From assembly GCA_026075535.2 (NCBI GenBank), contig AP026538.1, positions 6,634,001 through 6,698,000 on the forward strand: DNA of 64,000 bases, in the 5' to 3' direction. Positions 36,301-48,465 of the stretch are shown in pieces; positions within the stretch are counted from its first letter, which is position 1; the number at the start of each line of letters is the position of its first letter. A program made the position numbers and the translations under genes. Source of the DNA: Tricholoma matsutake (lineage: Eukaryota > Basidiomycota > Agaricomycetes > Agaricales > Tricholomataceae). The notes beneath the pieces were generated by a model. It saw only the letters and a list, made by a program, of their open reading frames with translations, did no database searches and was not told where the DNA came from.

Positions 36301-37658
36301 ATGTATCAAACTCTCATGACACCTTCATTCAAGCTCAACACAGGATCGTACATCCCTGCTGTCGGCATTGGGTTAGTTCTCCATTACCCCTCCAGACTTG
36401 TTCTCACTTTTGTTTCAGATGTTGGATGGGACGGGTTGGTGAAGGTGACCATGTTACCAACATGGTCAACATGGCATTGGACCTCGGATATCGCCATATC
36501 GACACTGTAACTGCCCCCTCAACTCATCTGCGTCACTGCTACAATAAATAAATCTCTGATTTGAACAGGCTTCGAACTATGGCGAGTTCCTCATCATGTC
36601 CTCATCAACATGTGTTTTTACCCTCACCTAGGTAATGAACAATCTGTCGGAAGAGCTCTTCAAGAATCCAACGTTTCACGCGACGAGATCTTCCTCACCA
36701 CAAAGCTAGCGTTCGTCCCATGTTCTTTTCCGTTCAGCTATGACTAGAGCTGATGCCCAAATATTAATAGGAGCGAAGATCACGGAAATGTAGAACTTGC
36801 TCTCAATCAAAGCTTAAAGAAGCTCGGCACTGATTATGTCGACCTGTACCTCATGCACTGGCCAATGACGTTGCTGGAGAATGGTATGCCCATCTTGTAC
36901 CAAAGTAATTGAATATAATGCCTCTCCAGGTCACGCGCTACAACCCGACGAAAGCCCAACATTTGTTGAGACCTGGAAGAGCATGGAGAAGCTTCTGGAT
37001 TCAGGTACGACTCTGCAGACCACTGCATTGTCTAATACTGACCCCAAATAAAAAAATGACAGGAAAAGTCAAAAATATTGGCGTCTCCAATTTTGGCATC
37101 AAGACTCTGACTACGCTCCTCAAGCACGCGCGGATCGTGCCAGCCGTGAACCAGGTAGAAGCACATCCGTGCCTCCCGCAACACGAGCTTCTGGCATTCT
37201 GTTCTTCTCATGAGCCTAAAATCCTGCTTACTGCTTATTCCCCTGTGGGCAAACACAAATATGCTACCTCCGACAGGGATATTGTAGATATTGCTCGCAA
37301 CAAGGGCACAGGAGTGAAGGAGGGTCAGGTATTACTCAGCTGGGCCGTCCAGCGCGGTACTGCGGTCATGCCGAAGAGCGTGGATCCAACGAGGCTCAAG
37401 CAAAATCTTTCCGTAAGTCATGTAAATCTTCTCCGCGCTGATTCGAATATTAATCTACTCGGACATTTTGAATAGCTGATAGAACTAACGCCTGATGAGA
37501 TGCACAGGTTGGATGAAATACACCTAAAGCCGGGTATGCATAGGAGCGTGTGTGGGTTTCACTCCTCGGATCTTGGGGGGTCGTGTTTTGGGTGGACGTA
37601 CGAACAACTTGGATGGGATATGGCCGAGGGTGGTATCGCGAAGCCTTCAAATGCTTAA
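36301..37658 (+). CDS. Aldo-keto reductase
   Basis: An NADPH-dependent carbonyl reductase of the AKR superfamily, with a cytosolic (beta/alpha)8 barrel. The catalytic tetrad is visible across exons: Asp in GYRHIDTA, Tyr in SNYGNEQSVG, Lys in FLTTKL and His in DYVDLYLMHWP. Further family blocks are GKVKNIGVSNFG, VPAVNQVEAHPCLPQHELLAFC, LTAYSPVGK, VLLSWAVQRGTAVMPKSVDPTRLKQNL and LTPDEMHRLDEI. The intron after SNYG (36582-36631) begins GCGAGT, a GC-AG intron required by the frame. The next intron begins with the weak donor GTTCGT. The stop at 37658 follows a C-terminal extension (GWTYEQLGWDMAEGG). The start could be 36301 or the Met at 36316. The substrate is unknown. Confidence 0.85.
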
Positions 37659-38699
37659 CAGAGGAATCATGCGTTGCGTGTCGTGTGCCAATCATGTTTG
37701 CGCTGTCACGCTCGAGGTCCGTCTTTTTCCGCCCTGCAAATGCACGCGGCGTGGCTGAAAACTGTGCCTAAATTATAAATTTAGTAAGTTGCCTGAAATT
37801 GTACCTGAAACCCTGAAATTTCCCACTTCAGGTGGCCTACATATAACAGCCTGAACAAAACAAAGAAATCTTTACTGAAATTATTCATCCTGATCCTGAA
37901 ATCACAAAGTTTTTAGTTGGCCTAAAAAGGTGAACTTCTTCCTGATGCGCATGTATCATCTCGCATGACCACTACCACTCCACACCTTGATATTGTAAAA
38001 TCACGATCAGATCGAACCATGCAACATCTTACGATCATAGCATTAACTTGAGCTTGGGAAAAGCAACTTGAATGTTCGGAACTGTCAGTTTTGTGGTGTA
38101 GAAGTTGATGCTGATGCATTCACTGGCGTCAACTGCATGTATTCAATTCGTGTTTGGTATTGATCTTTACACGACTCCATCAGGCATACAACTTGGTTAA
38201 CTATGACTCCTGACTGATCTTGCCTCATTATCAGTGGTACCGTAATGAGTCTGTCGGTCGGTATCCTCAGTTCCCAAGGGAGTTTTGCTAATTGTACTGA
38301 GGTGAGTGAGTTTTCTTCAAGTTGGCATATTAACGGAGTTTCAACTTGATTCATAGGGAAGATGATAGTCCCCATGGAGTCTCGGCATGACGGCGCTTCT
38401 CTGTCGCTTAATCTCTAAACTACCGCACTTTGTCACAGCTGCTAACTTGTCTTCTGCGACCATCGGTTTGAGAAGGTCTGGGTGCTATACGGTGCTCCGC
38501 CTCTAAATCTCACCACTGACACAGGGTGGTACGCTTCCTGACAGTTGTGAGAGAGCCCCGCCTTAAATCCTTAGATCTGTGTTACCCGACAGAGGTTGAT
38601 TGATTTATAAATCGGCAGTCCTCTTTTTCTATCGTTCTTGGGGAGGATCTTTGTTCTACAAAGATACACCCGAGAATTTAGAGGAACACCTTGCTTACG
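37659..38699. other. Intergenic region, AKR to seven-helix protein
   Basis: About 1.04 kb without a supported gene. It contains a cluster of CCTGAAA-type direct repeats (37790-37900). Several short minus-strand frames look random. Confidence 0.45.
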
Positions 38700-40201
38700 A
38701 TGGCCTTTACAGCTGACAAGGTATGTGTAACCAAGCTAACTTGTTCCGACGATTTCTCACGTCGACGTAGTCTAAGATTGTCTCGATCTTCATCCAAACT
38801 CTGCTATATGGTACCATAATTACTCGTGAAAACCCATCTGAATTTCACTGATGACCTCATGTAGGGGCCTATGCTGTCCTCTTCACGATCACACACTGGG
38901 TCCTGACCAGGGGGCGTCCCCGAGGCCAGCCAATTCGCAAGACGATGCTCGGGATCTCTATTGCGATGTTTGTGCTAGCCACTATGGTCAGCCTGTCCGT
39001 GGTTCTGTCATGCAACGTGGTCTGACCCGCGTATCAGCATATCGGAGTCAACTATACGCGCATTTACAGGGCGTTCATTACCTACAGAAACGCGCCCGGA
39101 GGCCCTGCTTCGTATTTCAATCAGCTGTCTGAATTTACGCAGATCTTCGGGAGTGCGATCTATGAGGCGCAGACCTTGGTTGGTGATAGCGTAGTAGTGA
39201 GTAATAGTTTGAATCTAAGCACTCCCAGTTCTCGCTGACTTGAGATAGCTGCTGCGGTGTTACGTCGTCTGCGGTAGGAAGTTCTATATCATTTTGTTCC
39301 CTTTCCTCCTACTCCTTGGAAGCACAGGTGACGTAGCTGCTGAAAGTGATCTACCTCATACTAACGTTATATTTGGCAATAGCATGTGGCATTGGCATTC
39401 TGTATTCGTTTGCCCGCGTAGTGCCTCAAGCGGAGATCTTCGTCGTGCAGTTACAGCAATGGATTCTTTCGTTCTTCTCCCTAACCCTTGCAACTAATAT
39501 CATTTGCACTTGTGGGTGAAGTTTCTTTTCGTGCATTGTTGGCCCCAACGTTGACATCTGCTGCACATCTGTAGCACTTGTTGCGTACCGTATCTGGGCT
39601 ATCAACCGTGAAAGCATAGTCTTTTCGAAATCTAGCCTGCGCCCGATCATGTTGCTTGTCATCGAATCTGGAGCAATATACTCCGCAACACTTACCACTC
39701 TTCTCATTCTTTATAAGCAACAATCTTGGTTCCAGTATGTCCTCTTGGATGCGGTGTGTTGAGTTTTCATAAGTATTTTGGGTCTTACTGAAGCATTATG
39801 CACAATCATCTAGATTTCCCCCATCGTGGTCGGTACCGACGTTTAGTTGATGCTCGTGGCCTGATGCATTGAACTAGGGTCTTGTATTCTCCATGGTCAT
39901 CATCCGAATCGGTCTTGGCATTACTTCACCCAGTGGGGAAACCAACTTCGGCGCATCTAGCACACAGACGTCTATAGGTTTCAACGTTCATGGCAGAGAC
40001 AAAAATGACAGGGTAGAGCTTGGATTCGCAACATCCCCGAAATCAGGCGGTGAGCCACACGACATGTCAATGACGACCTCTGGAGGCAGTACTGTCGAAT
40101 TCCTCCACGGGCTACATCATAAAGGTGAGTTGTTCGATTGGCAAATTTGTCAATTGACCTGACCTGGTGTTGGGACGTTAGATGCCATTCTTCCTCGGTG
40201 A
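38700..40201 (+). CDS. Seven-helix membrane protein of an Agaricomycete family
   Basis: Eight or nine exons encode about 370 residues with seven hydrophobic segments. Visible are KIVSIFIQTLLYGAYAVLF, MLGISIAMFVLATM, IYEAQTLVGDSVV continuing into RCYVVCGRKFYIILFPFLLLLG, CGIGILYSFARV, WILSFFSLTLATNIICT, YSATLTTLLILYK and DAISPIVGLVFSMVIIRIGLG. The block LVGDSxxxxRCYVVxGRxxYIIxxPxLLxL is characteristic of a large family of unnamed seven-helix proteins expanded in mushrooms, which look receptor-like but have no known ligand. The cytosolic tail is Ser/Thr/Gly-rich. The last short exon (ending DAILPR) is uncertain. The frame may instead run on to 40162. Confidence 0.75.
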
Positions 40202-40561
40202 ACGGATTTCAATCTTTATTGTCATTTCACGAGTCATGCAAGATAAAACGTAATGTTTCCTATTTAACTCTTTCGCTTTGTCTCCTGACCACTTGGCGCC
40301 TATTGGCGGGGCCGGATGTTTGGTTGTGAAGTCGTTGCTGCTGGATGCGTGTGATGTGTCACCATTGCTCGACCAACTGATTGTATTTGCCAAAATGGCT
40401 GGTGTCGACCACTATACCCCTAAAGTGATCGATTGAAGATAATACATCAGATACAACAATATATTCCTTATAGATGTAGTAATGAAGAATAAGACCAGGT
40501 ACAAAGCAGCGAAGGAGCGAAAGCACGAAAGCGAGCATGCCCACAAAACACTGACGACTCC
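40202..40561. other. Intergenic region between convergent genes
   Basis: The 3' flanks of two convergent genes. Nothing recognised. Confidence 0.4.
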
Positions 40562-43012
40562 TCACCCCAGGCCTGACATCCTATGCTGCTCATGTAGATC
40601 ATGCAGCATATTCCGAAGCTCCGCTAATTGTTGCTCGCCTTCCTGAAGGCGGCGCTGCTCCGCAGCGAGTTCTCTTTCGACCCACTCTATGCTTGGGTGC
40701 TGCACAGAGATGGTCGAGATGGAATCAGCGGGGAGCGGGAGCGGAAGAATTGTTTGCACTACAGGAGTGGGTGGAAAGTCCTGAATGAACGTTGGCGGAG
40801 GAGCGTCAGGAGGAGGTTGGGGAGGGGGAGACAGTGGTGTAGTACTTGACGATGATTGTGACCAGGAAGGTGATGGAGATGAAAGAATCCGGGGTGGTAT
40901 CATCCTAGGGCTCCCACTCCCTTCTCCACTAGAGATTAGCGTAGACTTAGAGTGAGGCGATCGAGTATGCGACCTTGATGATCTGGATTGTGGTCGTGAT
41001 GGGGTGTGATGAGGTGATGGTGATGGCGGTAAAAGGGATATAGGAAAGAGAGGCGTGGCAAGTTCCATGGACATCTCGCCATCATAAGCGTCAAGTAGAT
41101 CGTCCGTCTTTGGCACGCGACCCTCCTGCATGACGGCCACACCATCGGCATTCGGCGCCTGGAGAAGGGGCACGATAAACCTGTGGAAATAAGTGGGGTT
41201 GTTTGAACTTACTACTGTGTTTGCCAACCCTTGCCTTCTCTCCATGTGTTCGATCCGCTCAAGCAATTCCTGTTCCCTACGTTTCGCATTTATCTTGGCC
41301 TCACGAAGTTCCTCTCGGAGCAGTTGTACAATATGCCGTAGGCTGGTTCGGATTTAGGTTGAAACACCGGTATGAGATAGATATTGCGGGGTTCGATGTC
41401 ACAATCGAGAATAACAAATCAATACGTCAGACATCGTAGGCTGAAACGTAAATGCGTACGATATGCATTCATCCTCTAGTGCATTGTAAGGTTGAATCAT
41501 TGCGCCTGTTGCTTCCGGCTCGAGTTCAAGCTCGGATGAATGTTGCTGGTAACGGGTTGCGGAAGGCAACTGTTACCAATGTGTCACAAAGTTAGGGAAA
41601 GGCGTATTTAGACGTGAATTGAACTGACACCTGCCACGTTGCGCTGGGAAGCAATGACCTCCAATAGTGCGTCTCGCTCGGCCTTGAAGGCGTTGATCCT
41701 GGCAGAGAGCTCGGTGATTTCTTGGTTCAGATGTTCTACAGTCGGGTGATGGTGACGAGGGTCATAATTATTGTGATCAGCCATTTCTGTCGCTACATCG
41801 TGATTATGCAGAGATTGTGTATGAATGTCCATCGTCAATGGTTCGGGGATCGCAGGAAGTGGATCAAGTTGAGCGTCAGGAGCTTGAACAGGGCTGGTTT
41901 CAGTTCGCAGTTCGGTAGCAGCAGGTGGCGGAGATGGCTGAGCGGGAAGCGATAGTGACGGCGATGTAGTTGACTTCGTGATGCGTACTTGTTCGAGCTA
42001 GACGACATACGAAACGATACAGCAAAACAAACTAGGTGACCGAATATACATACCCGTTTGAATAAACCCTTGATTTCTTCTTCCAAGGTCTTGTTCCGAG
42101 CCGAGGTCCGCTGCAATATTATCATGACTTCCTCCTGAGCCATCGACACTGGTTCTTTCCTGGATCTCTTTTCGTTTTGCATTAGTATTCTTGGTGCTGC
42201 ATTGGCCTCTAGCACGAGATGTCCGACATGTGTCTCAAGCTCCGCATCACGTCGTGCGAGCTGCGCTTCCAGAGTTTGGATTCGATCTTCAAACATCTCG
42301 CGGAAGTGTGCATGAGTTACTCTGGCAAGATCGCACTCATGTCTGAGGGTGTCGATGATGGCACCAGCGTATGATAATAATTGGTCTTCAGAAACATCCC
42401 TTGAGGCAGCCTCATCCAGCCGGGTGTTATTTGTTGGCGCAAGGGGGTCTGCAGGTGAACATACGTCAAGGTTGTCATGTAAGCAACGTCGTGCCAGCTA
42501 CCTACCTAGAAGGCTTGAAATGCGCATATGACTGCGTGGCCATGAATTGAAATCATCATTTCCTGACTCGACTACCAAATAACAGGTTAGAATCAGATCA
42601 AGAACTTGACGTTATGATATACACGCCTCAACCTGTCGTCTTGATGGAATAAACAATATGCCCACCTTTCATCACCAGTTTCATCACCGCGTCGCGCAAA
42701 TCATCCCTTTCTACTTCAGCAGCTTGCACGGTGTCCATGTACCTTCTCAATTTGGTCTCTGCATGTCTCCGCTTGTGTGCCTCGGCGTCTAGCTCCAGTG
42801 AGTACTGACTCTGAAGGCGATCTAGCGTGTCGAGTGCGGACATCAGTCTTTGCTGCAGAAGACCGATCTTTGTTTTATGCGCTTCAAGTTGGGCCTCTAG
42901 ATTGTTTATCTAGCGCACACAGGGGTAATAATAGACGTTTAGATGATAGTGCATACTACATTCAGTACGGACGCACCACTTCATCTTTCAATGAAATTCT
43001 GGATGGTCCCAT
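40562..43012 (-). CDS. Coiled-coil protein with proline-rich tail, unknown function
   Basis: Unrecognised family. The model starts at a short exon (MGPSRISLKDEV, 43012) spliced to INNLEAQLEAHKTKIGLLQQRL and then MSALDTLDRLQSQYSLELDAE and KLRRYMDTVQAAEVERDDLRDAVM. Further coiled-coil exons have MFEDRIQTLEAQLARRDAELE, MIILQRTSARNKTLEEEIKGLF, VEHLNQEITELSARINAFKAERDALLEVI and LERIEHMERRQ. The final exon (41266-40562) is rich in Ser, Pro and Thr (PLSPPPQPPPDAPPP) and ends with a last helix (WVERELAAEQRRLQEGEQQLAEL). Such alternating coiled coil and disordered tracts suggest a scaffold or cytoskeletal linker. No motif supports a name. Several middle junctions (42300-42660) and the 5' end are tentative. 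Confidence 0.5.
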
Positions 43013-43687
43013 AAAAGACGTTATTCCGTAAAGAGCCCTATCCTGTTTACTGATGATATTAGCGCTGGAGATTTACATTCATTACCTGAATCGCTGTTCA
43101 GCGCCCTTCACAGAAAAGTGGACAAAGCGGAACAAACAACGCTTCTGCCTAGGAATGTTGAAAGACAGAGAGATCATTCACGCCGTCGCGGTCTCCAAAA
43201 AAAGATAGTGCATGCTGCCATAATTTTCCTTCGAAAAGCTCATCCTCCTCCGCGAGTCGCTATTTCGTCTGTCGGAGCATTCCATGACCAGCCTAGGGTC
43301 TAATCAATCATAGGGGTACTAGCTGCAGTACTACAAATCACGAAATGTGTACTACAACCAGTTATCTGAACACTCTAAGGGGTAATGTCGTTGAGCGTAC
43401 GTTATAACTCGGTTCTACCATTATTTAAACTGCGTAATTACTGGTAGCGGCTCAAAGGAAGGGGATGACGGGTATGGTATTGACAGACCGGGAGGGTTCT
43501 GTTTTTAAAGGCTTAGACGAATTAATGAATGTAAACTTGGGTGAATGAAGGGAAAAAAGCAAGAGTGTGAAGATCGGTGTCCTATGGCGAAATAAGATAA
43601 GACCGTCGAATAGTTTAAAAATATGGATATGCGATGCGAATGTCAGGGTGTGGAAAGGAAAATGAGGGTGAAGGAGAAAGTTTCGTT
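43013..43687. other. Intergenic region
   Basis: About 675 bases between two minus-strand genes. No gene. Possible additional 5' exons of the downstream coiled-coil gene cannot be excluded near 43080-43300. Confidence 0.4.
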
Positions 43688-46273
43688 TCAGTGTGCATCA
43701 TCATGGGACTCTTCTACTTCCGCTTCAGCATCAGCCAGTTGATTCGTCTCTATCGTCGTCTCAGCGACCTCGTTTACGCCTTTGGCATATTCGACCTCTT
43801 CCCCATCGGAATGCGGTGTTTCGATGGAACGGCTGTATCCACGGTTAACGTTCCCCAGCTCAGAGAGCGAGGGGAATGTGAACTCTGTATGTTCGATGAA
43901 AGGCTCCTTTTCTTTGCTCTTGCCTTTCTTTGAGGACAGCCCCCTGATGCTGCCCGGCCGCTTTAATATAGCATCAGCGAGCACCTCACTAACACTGCCT
44001 TCGTCGCCGTCGCTATCTTCCCCTTCCGTCCTCTCGTAAGGTAGGTCGGCAGCATCGTCATCACCGACGCCAATCCAGCCATCACGACCCTCTCCCCCGT
44101 CTTCCCTGGGACCGCCACGTTCGCCAATTCGTGCACCTGCAGTTTGCGTTCTTGTCCGCGTGCGTCTCCTTCCACGATCTGGTAGTGTTGGTGAGGGTGT
44201 AGGGGACCCTGCCATGTCAGGCGAAGGGGATCCTGCCGAAGAAGAGCCGGCAATGGAGGATGGCCCGCTTCCTAGCGCACTAGCACCGGGGGGGAACAAC
44301 ATGGAAATCAAATTGGACCGTTGGTGTGGGGATTGAGTCTGTTGCACTTGAGCGTGTAGATGAGGGAGTTGTTGATGCGGGTGTGGGGAATGCGGCGAGT
44401 AGGGATAGAATGGGGAGTGAGGCGAGTGACCCATAGACATTGGCGAAAGCACACCATTGGCTAAGAACATTGGGGGGATCTGGACGTGTGGAGGAGGAGA
44501 GTGCGGGCTAGGGGAGGGTGAGAACTGGTACCCATTTGTGGGCGAATGAGGCTCAACCCCATTGGTATTATTATTATTATTGGAACGGTGGTGCTGAGCA
44601 ACTGGTGACGTTTGGGCAGACATCGAGGTGACCAGCGATGCGTAGGTCTGCATCTGATGCATTAAGTGGTGGATCTGATTTTGAAGCTGCACTCATAATG
44701 GTCAGTGAAATATATGCCATGAACGTAGGTTGCCTACCTCCATTTCTCTCCGCCTCCAAGTCGCGCTTTCCCAGCGCATCATCTCGAGTTCTTTTGAGTA
44801 CTTCTCAATTTCGGCCTTTGTTTTTTCTTCTCGCAAGCGAGCAGCTTCAAGCGCACCTCTCAATGAAGCTAGCTGCGTTTGAGCCGAAACAGAGCCAGGC
44901 ATGTTCGGTCCAGACGGCGTGGGTGGGCGGCGAGGAGTTGACGGATGTTTGGAAGCAGACCCATTAGGGTGACCATTCGCCTTGCTGCTAACGCCGGTGA
45001 TATTGCCATTTGAAGTGACATGGTTCACTGTTCGGTTGCTCGAGTTCGACAACGGGTTCAGTGTGGGAAACGTAACGGGATGAGAAGCATCATCATGTGG
45101 CCGAGCAGATCCAAATGAGGGCAAGGAGGTTGCCTCTGAGTCGGAAGTGGTAGTATTGTTGGAAGAAGGGGTTGTAGTCGATACCGATAAAGGTCCTGAA
45201 CCTCGCGATTTGGAGCGAAATCGAGGGGGTTTCCGTAGTGTACTGTCGGAAGTAGAACTCGAAGGAACGGCATCCCAAGCCCGAGGTCCAGCGTCCTTCT
45301 GAACGGAAGGCATGGTTGTCGAAGTTGTAATGGCGTTAGCTGACGCGTGTAGAGGGCTTTCCGCTTGCAAGGTCGGGGTCTTGTCAGAGAGAGATAATGT
45401 CGGGGAGGTATTCGGAGTTACATTTAAATCGGAGAACATTGAACTTGAGTGTGAGGTGGACGAGGATGTGGAAAGGCATAAATTCGAACGGTCGGGTGAT
45501 CGTGGATGTGTGAGCGGGTTCGGCTGCAAAGAATGATCGGATGGATGAGAACCAGGTACGGTTTGATTCTGAGAGATAGTAGGGAGTGAATTCGATACAT
45601 CTGGTGTGGAGAAATCCCCAGCGCCGCCCACGTCATCGCTTTCACTGATACTTTGGTTTGGAGTAGGGGAAGGGGGACCGGCCCAATCAGAATTCGGGGG
45701 AGGCGTCCTGCGATTCGAAGTTGAGGTTGTAGACACAGACCTCGATGAGGTAGTAAGAGAGCGTTCACGCGAATGGCGTAAACGTGTGAACTCCTGAATG
45801 GCAGGGAGCATGTTAGATGGTCCAACTCCATTGCCGTCGACTTCTGCAAGTTTGATAGACTTTGACAGAACCTTGGATTTCTTTCCAGTTTTGAGAAGTT
45901 CCTTCAAGGGGTCCTTGCCTCTTCTCCGCCTCTCCTTTGAGCGAGAGGATTTAGGGTCCTTGCCATTTGCCTGATTGTTAGGGTCGCCGTTGACGACGAG
46001 CGTGGCACTACTACCAGCGTCCGCCACGGACATGTGTTCACTATTATATGACTCTTCGCCTATGGATTGACAGTCGGCGGCTATTCCTGTATGAACATAA
46101 ATTTTATGAAGACTCTCACCCCGGTGGTCTGAACGTGCAAGTAAACGTCTCGGGTTTGACCGCCAGATGTAGGTGGAGCCAGCGACTACCAGGGTAACAA
46201 GAGTTGTAGCGACAAGGAAGCGAGGGTCGCTGTGAATGGCAGCAGTTGGAACCCCGTGGTCGCCGTCGTCCAT
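43688..46273 (-). CDS. Membrane-anchored, Ser/Pro-rich protein of unknown function
   Basis: Two exons (46273 to about 44741, and about 44692 to 43688) joined in phase 0 encode roughly 840 residues. Residues about 18-36 are a single membrane segment (FLVATTLVTLVVAGSTYIW). A basic cluster (RSKERRRRGKDPLKELLKTGKKSK) follows. More than 300 residues of Ser/Thr/Pro/Asn-rich low-complexity sequence come next. A short coiled coil (LASLRGALEAARLREEKTKAEIEKYSKELEMMRWE) straddles the splice site and continues into LQNQIHHLMHQMQTYASLV. The second exon is His/Ser/Pro-rich and then acidic. No catalytic domain is recognised. The intron after REMEVGN-type sequence is marked by GTAGGC...GTGCAG. It may be a scaffold tethered to an internal membrane. 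Function unknown. Confidence 0.65.
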
Positions 46274-46652
46274 GGTGGCAAAGAGGATCGTCGTTGTTGG
46301 ATGATGTTCACGGTATGTTTTGATCTTTCAGACTCCGATGAGCCAATCAGGGCGCTGGATCATGGGATGTAGTCAGCTGGTATGTGGAGTGTCCCCCTTT
46401 CATTGATATTCATCTGTCTGTAGCACGCTATACTATCCATTGTAGCCGTACATAGACTGCCGTAGTAGATGAGATGACTCTCAAACACCGCAAATCTCTT
46501 CAACACCCATACAGGGCACACTGTGATCCGTTCTTTGCCCTGACCTAACTACATTTGGTTTATGTTCTTCGGACTCGGAAGGACTACTCGGCCGTTGTCT
46601 GCATTGCGGGCTATTGCGGGACGGATATGAGGTGAGATCATCTATCTTCAGC
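46274..46652. other. Divergent promoter region
   Basis: About 380 bases between divergent starts. No gene or clear TATA box recognised. The plus-strand frame is open upstream to 46614, but the Met at 46653 heads the conserved domain. Confidence 0.4.
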
Positions 46653-47597
46653 ATGTCTACCTACAAGTCTCTTGCTCTCCTCGTCTGCGGCTCCCTCACC
46701 CCCAACCTGCACGAAACCTACGGCGACTACACTAATGTCTTTCACAATTTCTTTCGTAGCGCTCTACCCAAGAACATAGACTTCAAGCTCGATCCATATG
46801 ATGTACAGAAGATGGAATACCCTCCAGAAGATATGCTGGATTCATACGATGGTATTGTGCTCACGGGCTCCGGTAAATTTATCTATTTCATTTAAAAGAG
46901 TATGGTAACAGACCTGAGCTACAACACAGCGGCGTCGGCGTACAAGGATGTGGATTGGATAAACAAACTCGTCGCATATGTCGTGCATATTGCTAATGTT
47001 AAACCAGGCATCAAAATTATTGGCAAGTCTTCGACGACTATCCACCCAACACAACTAACGACGATCTTATATAGGCATATGCTTTGGGCATCAAATCATC
47101 GGGCGTGCTTTAGGAGGTGGATGTGTTCTCAACGACAGGTGGGAAATTGGTCCAACCACCGTACACCTTACGGACTTGGGGAAGAAAATGTTTGGGGTTG
47201 ATAGCCTCGTGCGTTGGCAATCATCTCACTTCGGAGTGTTTTAATCATTGTCCAACAGAACGTCCAACAGATGCATACGGACCACGTCCCAACCGTGCCG
47301 TCTGAGGGATTTCACCTTCTTGGCTCAACCCCTGTTACTTTCAATCAAGGCATGGTTCGATTTTATACTGGCACTAAACCTGAGGAGGAAGGCCTCGGGA
47401 ACGTCCAGATCTTTGCGCTACAAGGACATCCAGAGTTTGATGAAGGCATCATGGCTGGACTCGTCGATTTTCGTTTGACAAACGGGATCATAGACACGGA
47501 CACTGCTGCTGATTTTGAGAGGCGGAGGAAGTGGCCGAACCATGGAATTGATGTCTTAGGGAAAGCAATATGGGGTGTCTTGGGTGTTACACCTTAG
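46653..47597 (+). CDS. Class I glutamine amidotransferase-like protein
   Basis: Exons 46653-46872, 46930-47022, 47075-47208 and 47259-47597 join in frame to 261 residues. It has the stand-alone GATase1 fold of the GMP-synthase-like type: YDGIVLTGSG for the oxyanion region, IIGICFGHQIIGRALGG with the nucleophile Cys, and IFALQGHPEFDEG with the catalytic His and Glu. Such single-domain proteins release ammonia from glutamine or act on gamma-glutamyl compounds, and the partner or substrate is unknown here. The second intron (47023-47074) opens with GCAAGT rather than GT. The frame and the ICFGHQ motif require this junction. No synthetase domain is attached. The start is MSTYKSLALLVCGS. Confidence 0.85.
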
Positions 47598-48465
47598 TGT
47601 ACAGGAGGATGGAGCTAAATAATTCCTGCTAGAAAGCTCTTACGAGATTATTGAGATCGAGTCAAGTGAAATATTAAAACCTGCGATTTCCATTGTCATC
47701 GGTTCAAGCTGAGATCGATGCAGGTCCGCTGCTTTGCTTGATGAGAAGACGCGTATCGAAAAGTTGCTTCTATTGTGCCAATTGTCCGAGTTGGACGCTG
47801 TGGCAGAATATGGTGCAAGCAAGTCAGTGCATTCTAGAATTCCAGATGGTCAATTACTGATATACCTATTCCATTAGTCGGAATTTGGCCCATCATTAGC
47901 CGCTCATTTCCAGCAAGTTGGCCGCTTCTTGCTCTTCTGGAACCTGAAACTTGAGTCTGTGTGTTCCGCGTTGACATTGTATCGAGTAGGCGGGAGGTGA
48001 ACAGACACGCCGCGTGACTATGCAGGCGATCGGCTTGATTATCAATCCTTACAGGAGGTAGCAACAGCACTGCAACAGCTCAATTCTAGAAAATCAAGCT
48101 TAATCAAGGCGTACCTTGAAGCTACAAGCAACGAGGTACCTTCTGGTACCTTATCAAACACCCCTCTCACATGCACATCCCCCGGCAACAGTTTCTGATC
48201 TCATGATGGTTTACAGGTATTAGTAAGTAGCAGCAGTTGCGTGACTCGCAGAAGTGATCATGTGATAACCATCTAAAAGTCCACAACCTACCTAAAGTGC
48301 TACCCCAGCTCGCTACAGGGCTAATCATAGTGTACTGTCATAATCCCGGGTCTAGGTGTATGGATAAAGTCCAGTGTATAATTACAGGGAAGATGATTCC
48401 AAAATGTGAGGGCAAATTAGATGTGCGGAAATAGGCAGAGAGCTCAAGCGTTCTGCGTCAAATAT
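47598..48465. other. Intergenic region between convergent genes
   Basis: About 870 bases holding the 3' flanks of the GATase and SNARE genes. No supported gene. A small GGTACC-rich patch lies near 48140-48160. Confidence 0.45.

Noticed and set aside
46653..47597. The stand-alone class I amidotransferase as the missing TrpG half of the IGPS gene
   Set aside because: Its motifs (ICFGHQIIGRALGG, GHPEFDEG) are of the GMP-synthase-like single-domain type. It lies 10 kb away with unrelated genes between. Nothing ties it to anthranilate synthase.
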